Shown: piece by piece, positions 37,001-41,995 of the stretch
Layout: each line of letters opens with the position of its first letter
How positions within the stretch are numbered: position 1 is the stretch's first letter
Assembly (NCBI GenBank): GCA_037043455.1
Contig: JAWPHD010002611.1
Span: forward strand, 184,817 to 248,816
Length of the DNA: 64,000 bases
Source of the DNA: Cyrtodaria siliqua
Taxonomy: Eukaryota; Mollusca; Bivalvia; Adapedonta; Hiatellidae
Direction: 5' to 3'
Made by a program: the position numbers and the translations under genes
Notes under the pieces: generated by a model
Told to the model about the DNA's origin: nothing
What the model saw: only the letters and a program-made list of their open reading frames with translations
Database searches by the model: none

Positions 37001-39053
37001 AACGATGATCACGTACAACATGCTGGATCGCGAGTGATAACCAGCGACATTGTACGAATAATGCCAGAGTTATGGCCCTTTCATTTTTGAAAATTGATGA
37101 TTTTAGTGGTTTCTGCTCAATAATTTTAATAGTCAATTTTCAATGATTTCAGTCAAGTTCAATAACCAGTCACATTGCACCTATTATGCCGTAGTTATGG
37201 CCCTTTGATTTTTGAACAGTGACACTCTTGTTCAGTTAAAGTGTTGAATTTTCAATCCGGCGTTTGCACCACTGTTGGTGCTTTACTTGTTGTCGAGGGG
37301 CGTCCGTGGCCGAGTGGTTAGAGTCTCTGACTTGCAATCACTTGCCCCTCACCGCTGTAGGTTCGATCCCTCAGAGGCCTAGGAATCTTTATGTCAGAAA
37401 GCTATCCAGCTGGCTTGCGTGAACGTCGGTGGTTCTACCCAGGTGCCCGCCCGTGCACGAAAATTGCCTGGAGGGGCACCTGGGGTCTTCCTCCACCAGT
37501 GGAAGCTGGAAAGTCGCCATATGACATTAGCTGTTGGTGCGACTATAAAATCCAATTCAATTCAATTCACTTGTTGTCGTATGTTATGTACACTTCTCAA
37601 AACTGCTAACTACACCGCTACGTTTTGGGTTATATATATCGATGGGTTGAATGTTTTTCAATAAAATAAAATAAAAAGATTTCAATCATTTTTACATCAT
37701 TTCATTTTATTTTTTTCATGGGCAATGCTAGAACTAAACCACAATAAGCAATTACAAACGACCCATGTAAACACTAAAGTCACACTTTTCATTTCTTGTT
37801 CATAAAAGTGTGACTTTAGTGTTTACATGGGTCGTTTGTAATTGCTTATTGTGGTTTAGTTCTAGCATTGCCCATGAAAAAAATAAAATGAAATGATGTA
37901 AAAATGATTGAATTGGTATTTCCTTTTTATTTTATTGAAAAACATTCAACCCATCGATATATATAACCCAAAACGTGAGCGGTGTAGTTAGCAGTTTTGA
38001 GAAGTGTATATAGGATTTTCATAAGAAACTTCTGTTCTATGTCCTTTCTCATATAGACGGTGCTGTGTATCGAAGTCTATTCTCCAAATATGTTACAGAA
38101 CCATAGGAATTAATTCATTAAGTAAGACTAGAGCAAGTTCCTGAATTCCTATATATCCTTCCCTTCTCTCTGGAGTGGCTCTAAATAACCTATAATGTGT
38201 TGATGAGCAGTTCACTTTTGCCAGAATTCTACAGTGAGACCATCTGGAGGCTAAATGATAAATCAACTCTCGTTCCTCCCCTCCAGGAATTAAATACCTG
38301 TTTTGAAACCGGTTAAAACCTGTTCTGTGTTGTGTCTATTGCAGATTGGAGTGAAACTAGAACCTACAGAAGTGGAGCCCGGTTGTTATGGTACATTGAC
38401 CCACGGCATTGTTTATAAGGTAGGCATACCGTACAGTTGACTGAAGTAAGATCTTTGCAATGTGTTAATAGGTCATATTTTATTTTGATATGGGATTTTG
38501 ATAATTCTTTCGACGTTTACCAGGTTTTGTGTAGAGTTGTGTTGGTGTGTTACGTGTAAATAAATTTCAAATAAACAGTTTAGATCTTTTAAATTTACGA
38601 CAATATTATTGTGATCAACCATTCAGATCTATTTATATGTATATTTTCAGGCTATGGAATCATTCATGGGTGATCTTTTACGTGAGACATTTTCCCTGCA
38701 AGTCAACATGGGCCGGTAAGTGCCGAATCGATGTAATGTCGTTATGATTGACTCTTTTTAGTGCACTTTTAATCTGCACTCGAGAAATAAATGTGTTATT
38801 CTCTACTTCTAGCATATCAAATTCTAGCATCTATAAAAACTAAATCTGACATTAGCATTTTATTTCCTCATTTCTTCAATGATATCACCCTTGAAATCTA
38901 TAAACTACCTTATTTTTAATTGGCAGGTACCCTGATGCACTGGGCGTCGCTGACGTCTACTCCGCCTTGACCAGTCTACCAATCACAGACTTTCTTACAA
39001 ACAAATACCTCGGTGTTGAAGAAACAGAAAGTATTCCAAATACCAACAGATGA
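3984..39053 (+). CDS. YEATS2: YEATS2 orthologue, ATAC complex acyl-lysine reader (17 exons)
   Basis: Joined coding exons: 3984-4077, 4692-4789, 6522-6614, 12163-12348, 13162-13277, 14036-14197, 19453-19564, 24639-24683, 26858-29163, 29693-29769, 30782-30861, 31942-32080, 35501-35686, 36465-36577, 38345-38419, 38651-38715, 38927-39053. They total 4074 nt (1357 residues plus stop), all phases agree, and each intron ends in AG. Vertebrate YEATS2 has about 1420 residues. Seen: DPDYEDVS near the N terminus, [55 protein letters not shown], and [10 protein letters not shown] near the C terminus, all in YEATS2 order. Tyr241 and Trp261 correspond to the aromatic cage residues that read acylated histone H3. 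Family knowledge: nuclear subunit of ATAC (GCN5/PCAF acetyltransferase), with a C-terminal histone fold pairing with NC2-beta. Function here is inferred from orthology. Confidence 0.95.
4250..4426. mobile_element. Short TIR element, CAGGGGCG family, copy 4 (intron 1)
   Basis: Starts CAGGCGCGTAGC, ends GCTACGCCCCTG; GCATG flanks both sides (4245-4249, 4427-4431). It sits inside intron 1 of YEATS2, 172 bp after the exon 1 donor. Confidence 0.85.
4692..4789 (+). CDS. YEATS2: YEATS2 exon 2 (residues 32-64)
   Basis: Acceptor ttttcag, donor gtagga. Encodes a charged helix with [20 protein letters not shown], matching the N-terminal helical region of YEATS2. Joins exon 1 in phase 1 and ends in phase 0. 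Confidence 0.92.
4848..5734 (+). repeat. Dispersed ~155-bp-monomer repeat, short member (intron 2)
   Basis: Begins with tagctgtactggccaggc and carries alternating monomers with 'aaccgcttgaaggatttt' and 'aaaccatttattccattc', plus 'aagatggctgcc'. The same family forms the longer block at 45434-47121. No coding capacity. Confidence 0.7.
5735..5912 (-). repeat. Dispersed repeat E, minus-strand partial copy (intron 2)
   Basis: Reverse complement of 24746-24920: shared words include 'ggggtaggcagaggggta', 'caaagaatagggccactg' and 'caggtgccatct'. Only the 5' half is present. Confidence 0.75.
5913..6521 (+). other. Remainder of intron 2, unassigned
   Basis: AT-rich intron sequence ending in the exon 3 acceptor (catattttcag). 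A pair of overlapping short frames at 6109-6436 is not supported by any domain. Confidence 0.5.
6522..6614 (+). CDS. YEATS2: YEATS2 exon 3 (residues 65-95)
   Basis: Encodes [20 protein letters not shown] and [11 protein letters not shown]; the DRLRACIV(A/N)xYY pattern is a conserved YEATS2 N-terminal signature. Donor gtaagt at 6615. Phase 0 at both ends, so skipping this exon would keep the frame. Confidence 0.93.
6650..7612 (+). mobile_element. 5'-truncated non-LTR retrotransposon (LINE) 3' end, intron 3
   Basis: An open frame ending at 7198 encodes the C terminus of a reverse transcriptase polyprotein: [19 protein letters not shown], then a zinc-knuckle-like Cys-x-Cys-x9-His-x5-Cys-Pro motif (about 6985-7042). 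A non-coding tail follows to 'gaataaatactgtttaaacc', a typical LINE 3' end. The catalytic domain is missing, so this copy is dead. The exact 5' break is uncertain; it lies within about 60 bp of the exon 3 donor. The clade (CR1/Jockey-like) is inference. Confidence 0.75.
7613..7943 (+). other. Intron 3 sequence between LINE and repeat block A
   Basis: No gene or recognised repeat; AT-rich. Confidence 0.4.
8919..9190 (+). mobile_element. tRNA-headed SINE, family A, copy 1
   Basis: The head (GTCCGTGGTCGAGTGGTTAA) contains a pol III A box; GGTTCGATCCC is the B box. The body carries 'ggttctacccaggtgcccgc' and ends in an ATTCA-type tail. The target duplication caggtcggcc (8909-8918 and 9191-9200) shows insertion into a unit of block A. 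Other copies at 37297 and 50546. Confidence 0.9.
9268..11308. mobile_element. 2.04 kb TIR element CAGTCTTCGAAATA, intron 3
   Basis: The ends are CAGTCTTCGAAATA and its exact complement. It is flanked by ACTTCC on both sides (9262-9267, 11309-11314), and the interrupted host sequence 'gcgactacttcctgaaatc' is intact at 18524-18540 in block B, which proves the insertion. Subterminal short palindromes occur: CTGCCCGATCGGGCAAG near 9347, and matching words (ttgcccga, gggcaag) near 11220-11280. A 137-residue frame (9671-10084) has no recognised domain. It appears non-autonomous or strongly decayed; CAG ends suggest hAT-like, which is inference. Confidence 0.85.
11597..11980. mobile_element. 384-bp TIR element CAGGCCTTTTTCT, intron 3
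   Basis: Ends CAGGCCTTTTTCT and AGAAAAAGGCCTG; GTTGT flanks both sides. A subterminal hairpin (cgggtccga / tcggacccg, about 11621-11641) lies near the left end, and 'tttcccaa' words recur near the right end. Non-coding. Confidence 0.8.
12048..12118. repeat. Short hairpin just upstream of exon 4
   Basis: Imperfect inverted repeat: gtgtaatcccaaggttta pairs with taaaccttagaattacac, with about 35 bases between. It ends about 45 bp before the exon 4 acceptor. Confidence 0.6.
12163..12348 (+). CDS. YEATS2: YEATS2 exon 4 (residues 96-157)
   Basis: Encodes [20 protein letters not shown] followed by an acidic, Ser/Glu-rich linker ([13 protein letters not shown]). HPxxRKYIGK corresponds to HPAIKKFLE of vertebrate YEATS2. 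Phase 0 at both ends; VKQE is a possible sumoylation site. Confidence 0.9.
12349..13161 (+). other. Intron 4
   Basis: Contains three spaced copies of 'ttgggaagaggcc' (about 12581, 12629, 12881), a small dispersed repeat of unknown type. Ends in acceptor ttaaag|gtg. No gene. Confidence 0.5.
13162..13277 (+). CDS. YEATS2: YEATS2 exon 5 (residues 158-195), start of YEATS domain
   Basis: Encodes [18 protein letters not shown], matching FVKKTIVVGNVSK at the YEATS entry strand. The exon ends in phase 2 at a non-canonical GC donor (gcaagt, 13278). Using it gives [15 protein letters not shown] across the junction, which agrees with the family; the nearby GT at 13282 would break the frame. Confidence 0.88.
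13278..14035 (+). other. Intron 5 (GC-AG type)
   Basis: Begins gcaagt and ends gttgtag. AT-rich, with no recognised repeat or gene. Confidence 0.7.
14036..14197 (+). CDS. YEATS2: YEATS2 exon 6, YEATS domain core (residues 196-249)
   Basis: Encodes [10 protein letters not shown] and [20 protein letters not shown]. Tyr241 of HPSY is at the position of the cage tyrosine that stacks on acylated H3 lysine in YEATS2. The exon ends AG|gtgagg, phase 2. Confidence 0.95.
14198..14801 (+). other. Intron 6, part before the nested elements
   Basis: Holds a fragment resembling a tRNA-derived SINE head at about 14331-14366 (gatcgctcagtggatagggc). The rest is AT-rich and unassigned. Confidence 0.45.
15173..18684. 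mobile_element. Middle TIR element CAGGGCTGTACAAAT, intron 6
   Basis: Ends CAGGGCTGTACAAAT and ATTTGTACAGCCCTG. The flanking five bases are ACGGG and ATGGG (one mismatch). A subterminal palindrome 'ccactagtccgggactagtc' lies near the left end, and 'ggactagtcc' words recur near the right end. Repeat block B lies inside it. Confidence 0.75.
16517..18581 (+). repeat. 320-bp-unit repeat block B, intron 6
   Basis: Starts AGCTCTACTGAT, ends ATCAGTAGAGCT plus the common tail. The word 'cttgtagcgactactcctct' recurs at 16761, 17081, 17400, 17720, 18040 and 18360, a period of 320. Within each unit a diverged half-copy 'tttgtagcgactacttcttg' sits about 155 bp after the first, so each unit is two diverged monomers (155 + 165). 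Confidence 0.9.
19453..19564 (+). CDS. YEATS2: YEATS2 exon 7, YEATS domain core (residues 250-287)
   Basis: Encodes [20 protein letters not shown] and then [18 protein letters not shown]. Trp261 of RRGWGEF is the second cage aromatic. Acceptor tttcag; the exon ends at AAG|gtcaga. The last 24 coding bases and the donor are the first copy of the 32-bp minisatellite, so the true donor is one of seven near-identical sites. Phase 0 at the end agrees with exon 8. Confidence 0.95.
19541..19763 (+). repeat. 32-bp minisatellite copying the exon 7 splice donor (7 units)
   Basis: Units start at 19541, 19573, 19605, 19637, 19669, 19701 and 19733. Each contains tggatattgtccaca, then (g/a)tcttaag|gtcaga; units 4 and 7 carry 'cacaatc' instead of 'cacagtc'. 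Every unit retains the AAG|gtcaga donor. Read through from exon 7, the frame meets a TAA in the third unit, so donors beyond it would yield truncated products. Confidence 0.95.
19773..23680. mobile_element. 3.9 kb TIR element with internal 15-mer motif and array, intron 7
   Basis: A 24-bp perfect inverted repeat (left end starts GGGTGATTTCAAAAA) at both ends, flanked by TTAT on each side (19769-19772, 23681-23684). The motif TGTACACTTGGGACA occurs at 20314, 20681, 20982, 22931 and 23095, one base short at 23488, and inverted at 22579. No transposase-like frame was seen. Superfamily unknown; a 4-bp duplication excludes the usual Tc1, hAT and TTAA classes. It inserted 9 bp after the last minisatellite unit. 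Confidence 0.85.
21262..22372. repeat. Degenerate array of ~22-26-bp units within the 3.9 kb element
   Basis: Dozens of imperfect units on the pattern tgtacctctgtacatccaaacaag, variably spaced. Both strands stay open for 60-126 codons with repetitive Thr/Val/Tyr/Cys content, an effect of unit composition; these frames are not taken as genes. Confidence 0.85.
23685..24638 (+). other. Intron 7, part after the TIR element
   Basis: No gene or recognised repeat; ends in acceptor gcggcacag at exon 8. Confidence 0.5.
24639..24683 (+). CDS. YEATS2: YEATS2 exon 8 (residues 288-302), YEATS domain
   Basis: A 45-base exon encoding [15 protein letters not shown], identical to the corresponding vertebrate YEATS2 segment as recalled. 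Phase 0 at both ends; donor gtaagt. Confidence 0.95.
24744..25167 (+). repeat. Dispersed repeat E, longest copy (intron 8)
   Basis: Begins with a G-rich stretch (ggttggggtggggggcc), then 'ttcattaaaggtcttcatc', 'aaggttctaggcccattttc', 'tatctcgatgtacatggagg', and ends 'tggtgcgccttaaaacccaa' plus an ATTCA-type tail. Other copies: 5735-5912 (minus), 33725-33993, 39881-40107 and 59868-60400. The tail resembles that of SINE family A, suggesting mobilisation by the same LINE. Confidence 0.75.
25168..26857 (+). other. Rest of intron 8
   Basis: Two neighbouring copies of 'ggacaggccctgatttaaaa' (about 25469-25502) and related 'gacaggcc' words at about 26393 and 26428, followed by 'gggcgtcgggctatcct', which resembles the right end of the element at 18655. 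This may be a decayed relative; boundaries were not found. No gene. Confidence 0.4.
26858..29163 (+). CDS. YEATS2: YEATS2 exon 9, large low-complexity exon (residues 303-1070)
   Basis: Opens with [10 protein letters not shown], which closes the YEATS domain (compare VVDVELHRH). Then 2.3 kb encode a Ser/Asn/Thr/Gln/Val-rich, probably disordered region. Three psi-K-x-E motifs lie early on (VKQEP at about 348, IKTEP at about 371 and IKTEP at about 409), possible sumoylation sites. A decapeptide repeat lies at 28118-28267. The exon ends with a basic patch ([17 protein letters not shown]). The frame runs on to a TAA at 29168-29170, but the donor AG|gtatta at 29164 joins exon 10 in phase 2. The middle of vertebrate YEATS2 is also Ser/Thr/Val-rich but not alignable by eye. 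Confidence 0.92.
28118..28267 (+). repeat. 30-bp coding repeat in exon 9 (five 10-residue units)
   Basis: In-frame units [50 protein letters not shown], the first three strong and the last two decayed. The repeat preserves frame and probably varies in copy number between individuals. Confidence 0.85.
29164..29692 (+). other. Intron 9
   Basis: No gene or repeat recognised. Ends in gtgtatttcag. Confidence 0.6.
29693..29769 (+). CDS. YEATS2: YEATS2 exon 10 (residues 1071-1096)
   Basis: Encodes [20 protein letters not shown] then VVSATA, the start of the conserved helical block (compare the LGNYV... region of vertebrate YEATS2). Ends in phase 1 before gtgggt. Confidence 0.85.
29770..30781 (+). 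other. Intron 10 with element fragments
   Basis: Contains one end (about 30362-30475, starting attaacccttacccgcta) of the family whose complete copy is at 50339-50533, and a hairpin at 30573-30652 (ccatgaaactcgtgagcgct against agcgctcatgagtttcatgg). No gene. Confidence 0.65.
30782..30861 (+). CDS. YEATS2: YEATS2 exon 11 (residues 1097-1123)
   Basis: An 80-base exon found by its [10 protein letters not shown] coding (compare WNIGKRRAAE). Acceptor tatttcag, donor gtatct. It is needed to bring exon 10 (phase 1) into exon 12 (phase 0). Confidence 0.9.
30950..31200 (+). repeat. Fragment of a dispersed repeat, intron 11
   Basis: Starts 'gcctgcgtagcatggcagac', followed by 'ctttgtccgtcatcg' and 'catgaaacttcacac', the style of the bivalve monomer repeats seen elsewhere in this window. 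Single copy here. Confidence 0.5.
31247..31435 (+). mobile_element. V-SINE-like element, diverged, intron 11
   Basis: tRNA-like head 'gtggtccagtggatag' and a 3' part 'gaaagaaccacaggaattta' that matches the V-SINE copies at 33241 and 55529. Diverged; ends uncertain. Confidence 0.6.
31545..31668. repeat. Palindromic element, intron 11
   Basis: Arms attatttaactgctaggatc and the approximate complement ending cagcagttaaataat, with 'gggaaatc/gatttccc' nearer the centre. Non-coding, MITE-like. Confidence 0.7.
31942..32080 (+). CDS. YEATS2: YEATS2 exon 12 (residues 1124-1169)
   Basis: Encodes [18 protein letters not shown], then [23 protein letters not shown]...RK and the K-I-x-x-WCR-x-H-x-Y-x-P pattern match the vertebrate protein (HIAHWCRCHGYTPP). 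A different frame over the same stretch is also open, but only this one agrees with the family and with neighbouring phases. Confidence 0.93.
32081..32640 (+). other. Intron 12, first part
   Basis: No gene or recognised repeat. Confidence 0.5.
32641..33032 (+). repeat. Dispersed repeat G (two partial units), intron 12
   Basis: Opens 'tatgccgccaaagggtggca', then 'cgtgtccgcttaataactct', 'gacgtgtcgcgcacaaaatc'-type words and 'aaggtcaaggtcacacttag'; ends 'ttgtcactgacatttcttg'. Also at about 41221-41463. Confidence 0.75.
33241..33505 (+). mobile_element. V-SINE-like element, 5'-truncated, intron 12
   Basis: Begins within the head at 'atcctccgtggtgccactga', carries the V-domain-like 'tgttcttgggcaagacactt', and ends in an ATTCA-type tail. 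A 13-bp target duplication, aaacagttttgaa, flanks it (33228-33240, 33506-33518). Confidence 0.88.
33725..33993 (+). repeat. Dispersed repeat E copy, intron 12
   Basis: Shares 'ttcattaaaggtcttcatc', 'aagagcagtggcagaaaaac' and 'ggttctaggcccatttt' with the copy at 24744, ending in the same tail. Confidence 0.8.
33994..34527 (+). other. Intron 12 with a decayed 160-bp monomer
   Basis: At about 34345-34470 words of the block A/B/C monomer recur ('gattttcatgaaactttc', 'agatggcaccacagctaaaa'). Otherwise unassigned. Confidence 0.5.
34532..35027. mobile_element. Palindromic TTAA-flanked element, intron 12
   Basis: Ends AGGGAATGTAGCCACACAGC and an approximate complement (GCTGTGTGGCTACATCC), flanked by TTAA (34528-34531, 35028-35031). 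The two halves are inverted, diverged copies of each other: 'aactatgacatcaca' faces 'tatgatgtcatagtt'. Related palindromes at 58240 and 62535. TTAA targets fit piggyBac or Kolobok; not resolved. Confidence 0.8.
35189..35282. repeat. Imperfect hairpin, intron 12
   Basis: ttcgagggttcagtgcaaga faces ttttgcactgacccgtc...ctcgaa, about 94 bp in all. Small, non-coding. Confidence 0.6.
35501..35686 (+). CDS. YEATS2: YEATS2 exon 13 (residues 1170-1231)
   Basis: Encodes a linker ending [15 protein letters not shown], comparable with the acidic EEEVDILSLSE stretch of vertebrate YEATS2. The rest is weakly conserved. Acceptor gcatttgtag, donor gtaaga; phase 1 at both ends. Confidence 0.82.
35687..36464 (+). 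other. Intron 13
   Basis: Two similar stretches, each with a form of 'caggtcgctgtgacctac' and 'ttttcaccaaacttcacc' (about 35935-36140), look like remnants of a monomer repeat. No gene. Confidence 0.5.
36465..36577 (+). CDS. YEATS2: YEATS2 exon 14 (residues 1232-1269)
   Basis: Encodes [20 protein letters not shown], then [18 protein letters not shown], matching the VKINIKKEQEE...FIGDVTQK stretch of vertebrate YEATS2. MKTE/IKEE are lysine motifs of sumoylation type. Phase 1 in, phase 0 out. Confidence 0.85.
36880..37250 (+). repeat. Dispersed ~140-160-bp monomers, intron 14
   Basis: Two units carrying 'gagttatggccctttcattt' / 'gtagttatggccctttgatt', the same theme as the array at 47122-48190. 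Confidence 0.6.
37297..37568 (+). mobile_element. tRNA-headed SINE, family A, copy 2 (intron 14)
   Basis: Same structure as the copy at 8919, with A-box GTGGCCGAGTGGTTAG and B-box GGTTCGATCCC. Target duplication acttgttgtcg at 37285-37295 and 37569-37579. Confidence 0.9.
37588..38010. repeat. ~420-bp nearly perfect hairpin, intron 14
   Basis: Two arms of about 205 bp with a loop of about 14 bases (near 37790-37803). The arm runs from 'cacttctcaaaactgctaac' at the left outside to 'gtgactttagtgtttacatg' near the centre of the right arm. Mismatches are few (a short indel near 37665 and single changes). Its left end adjoins the SINE target site. Confidence 0.9.
38057..38215 (+). mobile_element. 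V-SINE-like 3' fragment, intron 14
   Basis: Matches the 3' half of the V-SINE copies ('cagaaccataggaatta', 'ggctctaaataacctata', 'gtgttgatgagc'). Confidence 0.7.
38345..38419 (+). CDS. YEATS2: YEATS2 exon 15 (residues 1270-1294)
   Basis: Encodes [20 protein letters not shown] then GIVYK, start of the C-terminal histone-fold-like segment (compare IGITLQPVALHRNVYASVVE). Phase 0 at both ends. Confidence 0.9.
38651..38715 (+). CDS. YEATS2: YEATS2 exon 16 (residues 1295-1315)
   Basis: Encodes [21 protein letters not shown](R), the central helix of the histone-fold-like segment. Acceptor tattttcag; donor gtaagt; ends in phase 2. Confidence 0.9.
38927..39053 (+). CDS. YEATS2: YEATS2 exon 17, C terminus and stop (residues 1316-1357)
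   Basis: Encodes [20 protein letters not shown], then [13 protein letters not shown] and a short tail to TGA at 39051. ISNxPFLDFLTNKHMGI is the matching vertebrate end. Family knowledge: this region pairs with NC2-beta in ATAC. Confidence 0.93.
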
Positions 39054-39088
39054 CGCACAACATTTCAGACGTTAAAGAAACTAGCAAT

Positions 39089-39094
39089 AATAAA
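39089..39094 (+). promoter_or_regulatory. Candidate YEATS2 polyadenylation signal
   Basis: AATAAA 36 bases after the stop codon; another lies at 39352-39357. Which is used cannot be told from sequence. Confidence 0.5.
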
Positions 39095-39766
39095 TGTGAT
39101 TTTGTTATATTTATTTGTTACTGATACTATAGAAGTTCAGCAAGCCAGTACTTCTGTTTTATTTGCATCTTACAGTTAATATTTTGCTTAGAATCTCAAA
39201 TACGTATTTGTAGCTGCATGCTAGAACTGCACATGGCCACAAAGCTATATCAAGTGACGATATATTGATATATTTGATCAATTCAGTTTTACTCACAATC
39301 AAATGATTTATCATGTCAGATTGATTATTAAAGTCAAATATCGATATTAAAAATAAAATGTAACAATTTAAAAATAGCTTTTAAAAGTTGTTAATCTGTG
39401 TTAAAAGTCGCAGATGTCGATCTCGTTACAGTTAAGACCCTATATTGTGCTATGATACTCTCTTCTGTTAGGTCTTTCAATTAGCCAATCAGAGTTCAGC
39501 ATACAAAATCATTCAGCATATGTTACCATTCTTAACATCGTCATTCCTATTGGTGAAACGTGTATAGCAATAATAATCAAGCAGTCCGAATAATCCAAAT
39601 AATAATTTATTTATTTTAAGAAATTAAATTCTGTCCGTATGGTGCAGTTCGGAGCTTGTGCTGAAATAAGAAATTTGTACTATTGTGTGTTAACTTGACA
39701 TGAGTTTCTCCTGAATTCATCACGGACGCTTATACATCTACAATGTCTGTGTTGTCAGCGATTATG
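39095..39766. other. Intergenic sequence after YEATS2
   Basis: No gene or clear repeat; part is likely 3' untranslated sequence. Confidence 0.45.
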
Positions 39767-39770
39767 TTAA

Positions 39771-40285
39771 AGGGACACGCAGCAATCTTGAAGATTTTAT
39801 CAACTTTTGTAATTGGCCTCTAACATTATTAATCCAGTCACATATTGACTTTAATGCATGCATATAATTAATGTTTTTTGAGTTTTCATTTTTCCAACAG
39901 TAAAACAATAAACTTGGCTCCAGTGTAATTGGTGTGTCTACAATAGAATTTGCAGCAACTCTGCAGTTCTGCACTTGGAAGGTTCTAGGCCCATTCTCCA
40001 TATTTTATCTCGATGTACATGGAGGAAGAGCCTGGCATGTTCATTCCTGTTAGGCGCCATATAACCGTTCATGTGTTGGTGCGCCTTAAAACCCCAATTC
40101 AGTTCAATTATTCTAGCATAGGTTTAAATATATTATTGGTGAAATATAATCAACAGTTAGAAATATATGCAAAATCAGTTTGCTTTATACTATTCTTGTT
40201 AATATTGATGATTAAACAAATGCAAGTTATGTGAAAAGCTAATTGGACACCACGAGTTTTTAAAAAAAACAAGATTGCCATGTGT
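39771..40285. mobile_element. TTAA-type short element, interrupted by a repeat E copy
   Basis: The left end AGGGACACGCAGCAATCTTG follows TTAA (39767-39770). The right end 'gattgccatgtgtccctt' is followed by a mutated TTAA (tcaa). It belongs with the element at 49859-50153. A copy of repeat E (39881-40107) lies inside. Confidence 0.65.
39881..40107 (+). repeat. Dispersed repeat E copy
   Basis: Shares 'aaggttctaggcccatt', 'tatctcgatgtacatggagg' and 'tggtgcgccttaaaac' with the copy at 24744; 5' part diverged. Confidence 0.75.
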
Positions 40286-40308
40286 CCCTTCAAAACAAAA
40301 AGTTCATT

Positions 40309-40528
40309 GCTAAACATTACAAACTTCTTAAATGTCCAACGATGAACAACTGCTGTGATAAATGCTAAACATTACAAACTTCTTAAATGTCCAACGGTGA
40401 ACAACTGCTGTGATAAATGCTTAACATTACAAACTTCTTAAATGTCCAACGGTGAATAACTGCTGTGATAAATGCTAAACATTACAGACTTCTTAAATGT
40501 CCAACGGTGAACAACTGCTGTGATAAAT
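40309..40528. repeat. 55-bp minisatellite, four units
   Basis: Four near-identical tandem units with 'aacattacaaacttcttaaa' and 'gaacaactgctgtgataaat'; only scattered single-base changes between units. Confidence 0.92.
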
Positions 40529-40699
40529 GCTTACCAGAATGGTCTGGCTTGGTCCGTACTCCCTAGTGCCCTACCAGTAGGTGGAACTGTAACCTTAAGG
40601 TATACATACCTACACGCACACATGATGGAGACTAGGCATCAGAGAAGCAACACACCCGTCCTAATATGAAAACTTGTTTAAATATCCTCAGCACAGGTG

Positions 40700-41520
40700 T
40701 GCCTTTTTATGCCCCGAGCACCGAATGGTGTGGGGGCATATAGCATTAGACATGACCGTCCGGGTATCTGTCTGTCCCAAAAGGTTTATGTGTCTATCTC
40801 CTCCCACAGTTTTCAAAACTTTACAGGATGCTTATCTTGTCTATCTTCACCGACAGTTAAAGCCCATTCCTTCAAATTTTACGTTAAAATAGTTTGTGTG
40901 TCTATCTCCTTCCACAGTTTTCAACTGATTGTTTCGAAACTACAGGATGCGTACCTGTTTCGAAACTACAGGATGCGTACCTATGATGTCAAGATGTGCA
41001 TATCGAATTGTTGCCAAAATCGACCTTGTATTACCGGAGTTGTGACCTTTTTAACTTTTGTGTCTATCTGCTTCCACAGTTTTCAGCTGATTGTTTCGAA
41101 ACTTTACAGGATGCGTACCTATGATGTCATGCCATGTCAAGATGTGCATATCGAATCGTTGCCAAAATCGACCTTGTCTTACTGGAGTTGTGGCCCTTTT
41201 TACCATCAAATTTTACGTTGTTATGTCCCCAAAGGGCGGCATATAGTAATCGCACTGTCTGTCCATCAGTCCTTACAATGGTGTCCGGTCAATAACTCTG
41301 GCATTCCTGGACTGATTTTCAAATAACTTGGCACAATTGCTCACCACAACAAGACGACGTGTCGCGCACAAAATCCAGGTCCATGGCTTCAAGGTCAAGG
41401 TCACACTTAGAGGTCAAAGGTCAAAACCACATATGGGCATTTATCACTTAGTGACATTTCTTGTCTGCTGATTGTTTTCAGTGGGGGCATCTGTGTCCCA
41501 TGAACACATTCCTAGTTTAA
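40700..41520 (+). repeat. Mixed dispersed repeats (G and relatives)
   Basis: Starts 'tttatgccccgagcaccgaa', with repeated 'ttttcaactgattgtttcga' and 'aggatgcgtacctatgatgt' units, then a copy of repeat G at about 41221-41463 ('ggcggcatatagtaatcgca', 'aaggtcaaggtcacacttag'). A 209-codon frame across it is composed of repeat sequence. Confidence 0.7.
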
Positions 41521-41995
41521 AACTTGATATTGATTGCTTTCAGTGGAGGCATCCGTGTCCCATGAACACATTCCTAGTTTAAAACAATATTGCCAATTAA
41601 GTCAGTAACTTTCATTGCCTTTACACTTCCTATTTAATATAAAGCAGGATGTATATGGGTGTTTATTTGCTTTATTTATTGGTTTAAGCATGAATTGAAT
41701 GCAAAGAAGAAAGCAGATAATTATGTCACAAAAACTACTACAAAACGTGTGTTATGCAATCACTTTCCAATTATGGTATCTGTTATATACACCGAGTATG
41801 AACGATTAGTTTGTATCTGACAAAAAACACACTGACATCATATTAACACAAGCAAGGTGCCGAGAGAAAATAGCATTATATCTGGTTTGGAACTAGGAAC
41901 AAAGTTTTAAATAATAACCGATCAAGTCAGGAGTGTTTAAACAATATTGAAAAAAAATAATGTCAGAAAGACATAAACACGTCACGACCATTTTT
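41521..41995. other. Unassigned sequence before block C
   Basis: A local duplication of about 50 bp ('catgaacacattcctagttt' at about 41500 and 41563); otherwise nothing recognised. Confidence 0.5.

Noticed and set aside
40697..41326. 209-codon frame
   Set aside because: Composed of dispersed repeat units also found at 32641; no domain.
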